A stretch of DNA of 43,046 bases, taken from NCBI RefSeq assembly GCF_009618275.1, contig NZ_WIAD01000051.1, positions 1 through 43,046 of the forward strand. The letters run 5' to 3'. Position 1 is the stretch's first letter; each line of letters starts with the position of its first letter. Positions 42,993 through 43,046 of the stretch are shown here, piece by piece. This DNA comes from Roseimaritima sediminicola (GTDB lineage: Bacteria; Planctomycetota; Planctomycetia; Pirellulales; Pirellulaceae). The notes under the pieces were generated by a model, which made no database searches, had not been told where the DNA came from, and was given only the letters and a program-made list of their open reading frames with translations. The position numbers and the translations under genes are program-made.

Positions 42993-43046
42993 ATAGGGGT
43001 AGGGAAGCCCGGTTGAGCCGGGCTCCCCTCCCTCCGAACCGTGCGG
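42993..43046 (-). mobile_element. Group II intron, 3' end (domains V part and VI)
   Basis: On the minus strand the window edge reads CCGCACGGTTCGGAGGGAGG, the 3' half of domain V and the linker, then a domain VI hairpin GAGCCCGG-CTCAA-CCGGGCTTC with a likely branch A, and the 3' end CCCTACCCCTAT. These are features I know from many bacterial group II introns. The 5' half of domain V, the reverse transcriptase gene and the 5' end would lie beyond the window. The 3' exon begins CTTTGTGGCATAGG, that is, in a family A repeat. Confidence 0.75.

Overview
The window looks like a chromosome segment of a planctomycete, most like the Rhodopirellula/Pirellulaceae group. The evidence is indirect: twin-arginine-type secreted Gfo/Idh/MocA and sugar-phosphate-isomerase-like proteins, an ECF sigma factor translationally coupled to a transmembrane Ser/Thr kinase, GC-rich coding, many single-gene transcription units of mixed orientation, and dense short palindromic repeats between genes. 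Genus cannot be fixed from sequence reading alone.

Layout. 1-5000: repeat array, secreted hypothetical, ACT protein, thioesterase, and an acetate-permease-like operon (DUF485, SSS symporter, small membrane protein). 5000-9400: E1-like MoeB/ThiF protein and moaC (apparently starting at ATC), a Gfo/Idh/MocA oxidoreductase, acpS and an amino-acid-kinase-fold protein. 9400-16000: LtaS-like membrane phosphotransferase, two TIM-barrel isomerase-like proteins, an M42-like peptidase and a YugP-like zinc peptidase. 16000-23000: RNase Z-like hydrolase, hemW, a secreted alpha/beta-hydrolase lacking its nucleophile, birA, and on the other strand a coiled-coil membrane protein, mazG-like and queD. 22600-27700: ECF sigma factor plus kinase, an 840-bp repeat region, a membrane protein and a VanZ protein. 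27750-28210: RNase P RNA. 28300-34000: DUF2383-like protein, pncB, S9 peptidase, Nudix. 34200-37000: coiled-coil zinc-ribbon protein, hemolysin III-like protein, archaeal-type phosphoglycerate mutase. 37000-39730: TPR protein, then a guanidine-III riboswitch and a Gdx/SugE-type exporter. 39700-43046: RluA-type synthase, M1 peptidase, and the 3' end of a group II intron cut by the window edge.

The main find lies between the genes. At least eleven different short perfect or near-perfect palindromes occur. Seven have a 3-nt loop that reads TCC on one strand and have unrelated stems. Several have GTAG directly 5' of the hairpin, which is the layout of REP elements mobilised by RAYT transposases. 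Others share an ATGCC/ATGTC leader. All seven convergent gene junctions that have a gap carry such elements; none of the eight divergent (promoter) gaps does. One family shows a compensatory base-pair change between copies. Several elements supply the stop codon of the gene they follow. A 439-bp MITE-like element with 19-bp inverted ends and an apparent TA duplication sits inside one repeat unit.

Other points worth a look: the ATC start of moaC, Asp-to-His in the metal site of AcpS, Ser in place of Thr at the LtaS nucleophile position, and a shared extended -10 element TGTTAGAAT before three unrelated transcripts.
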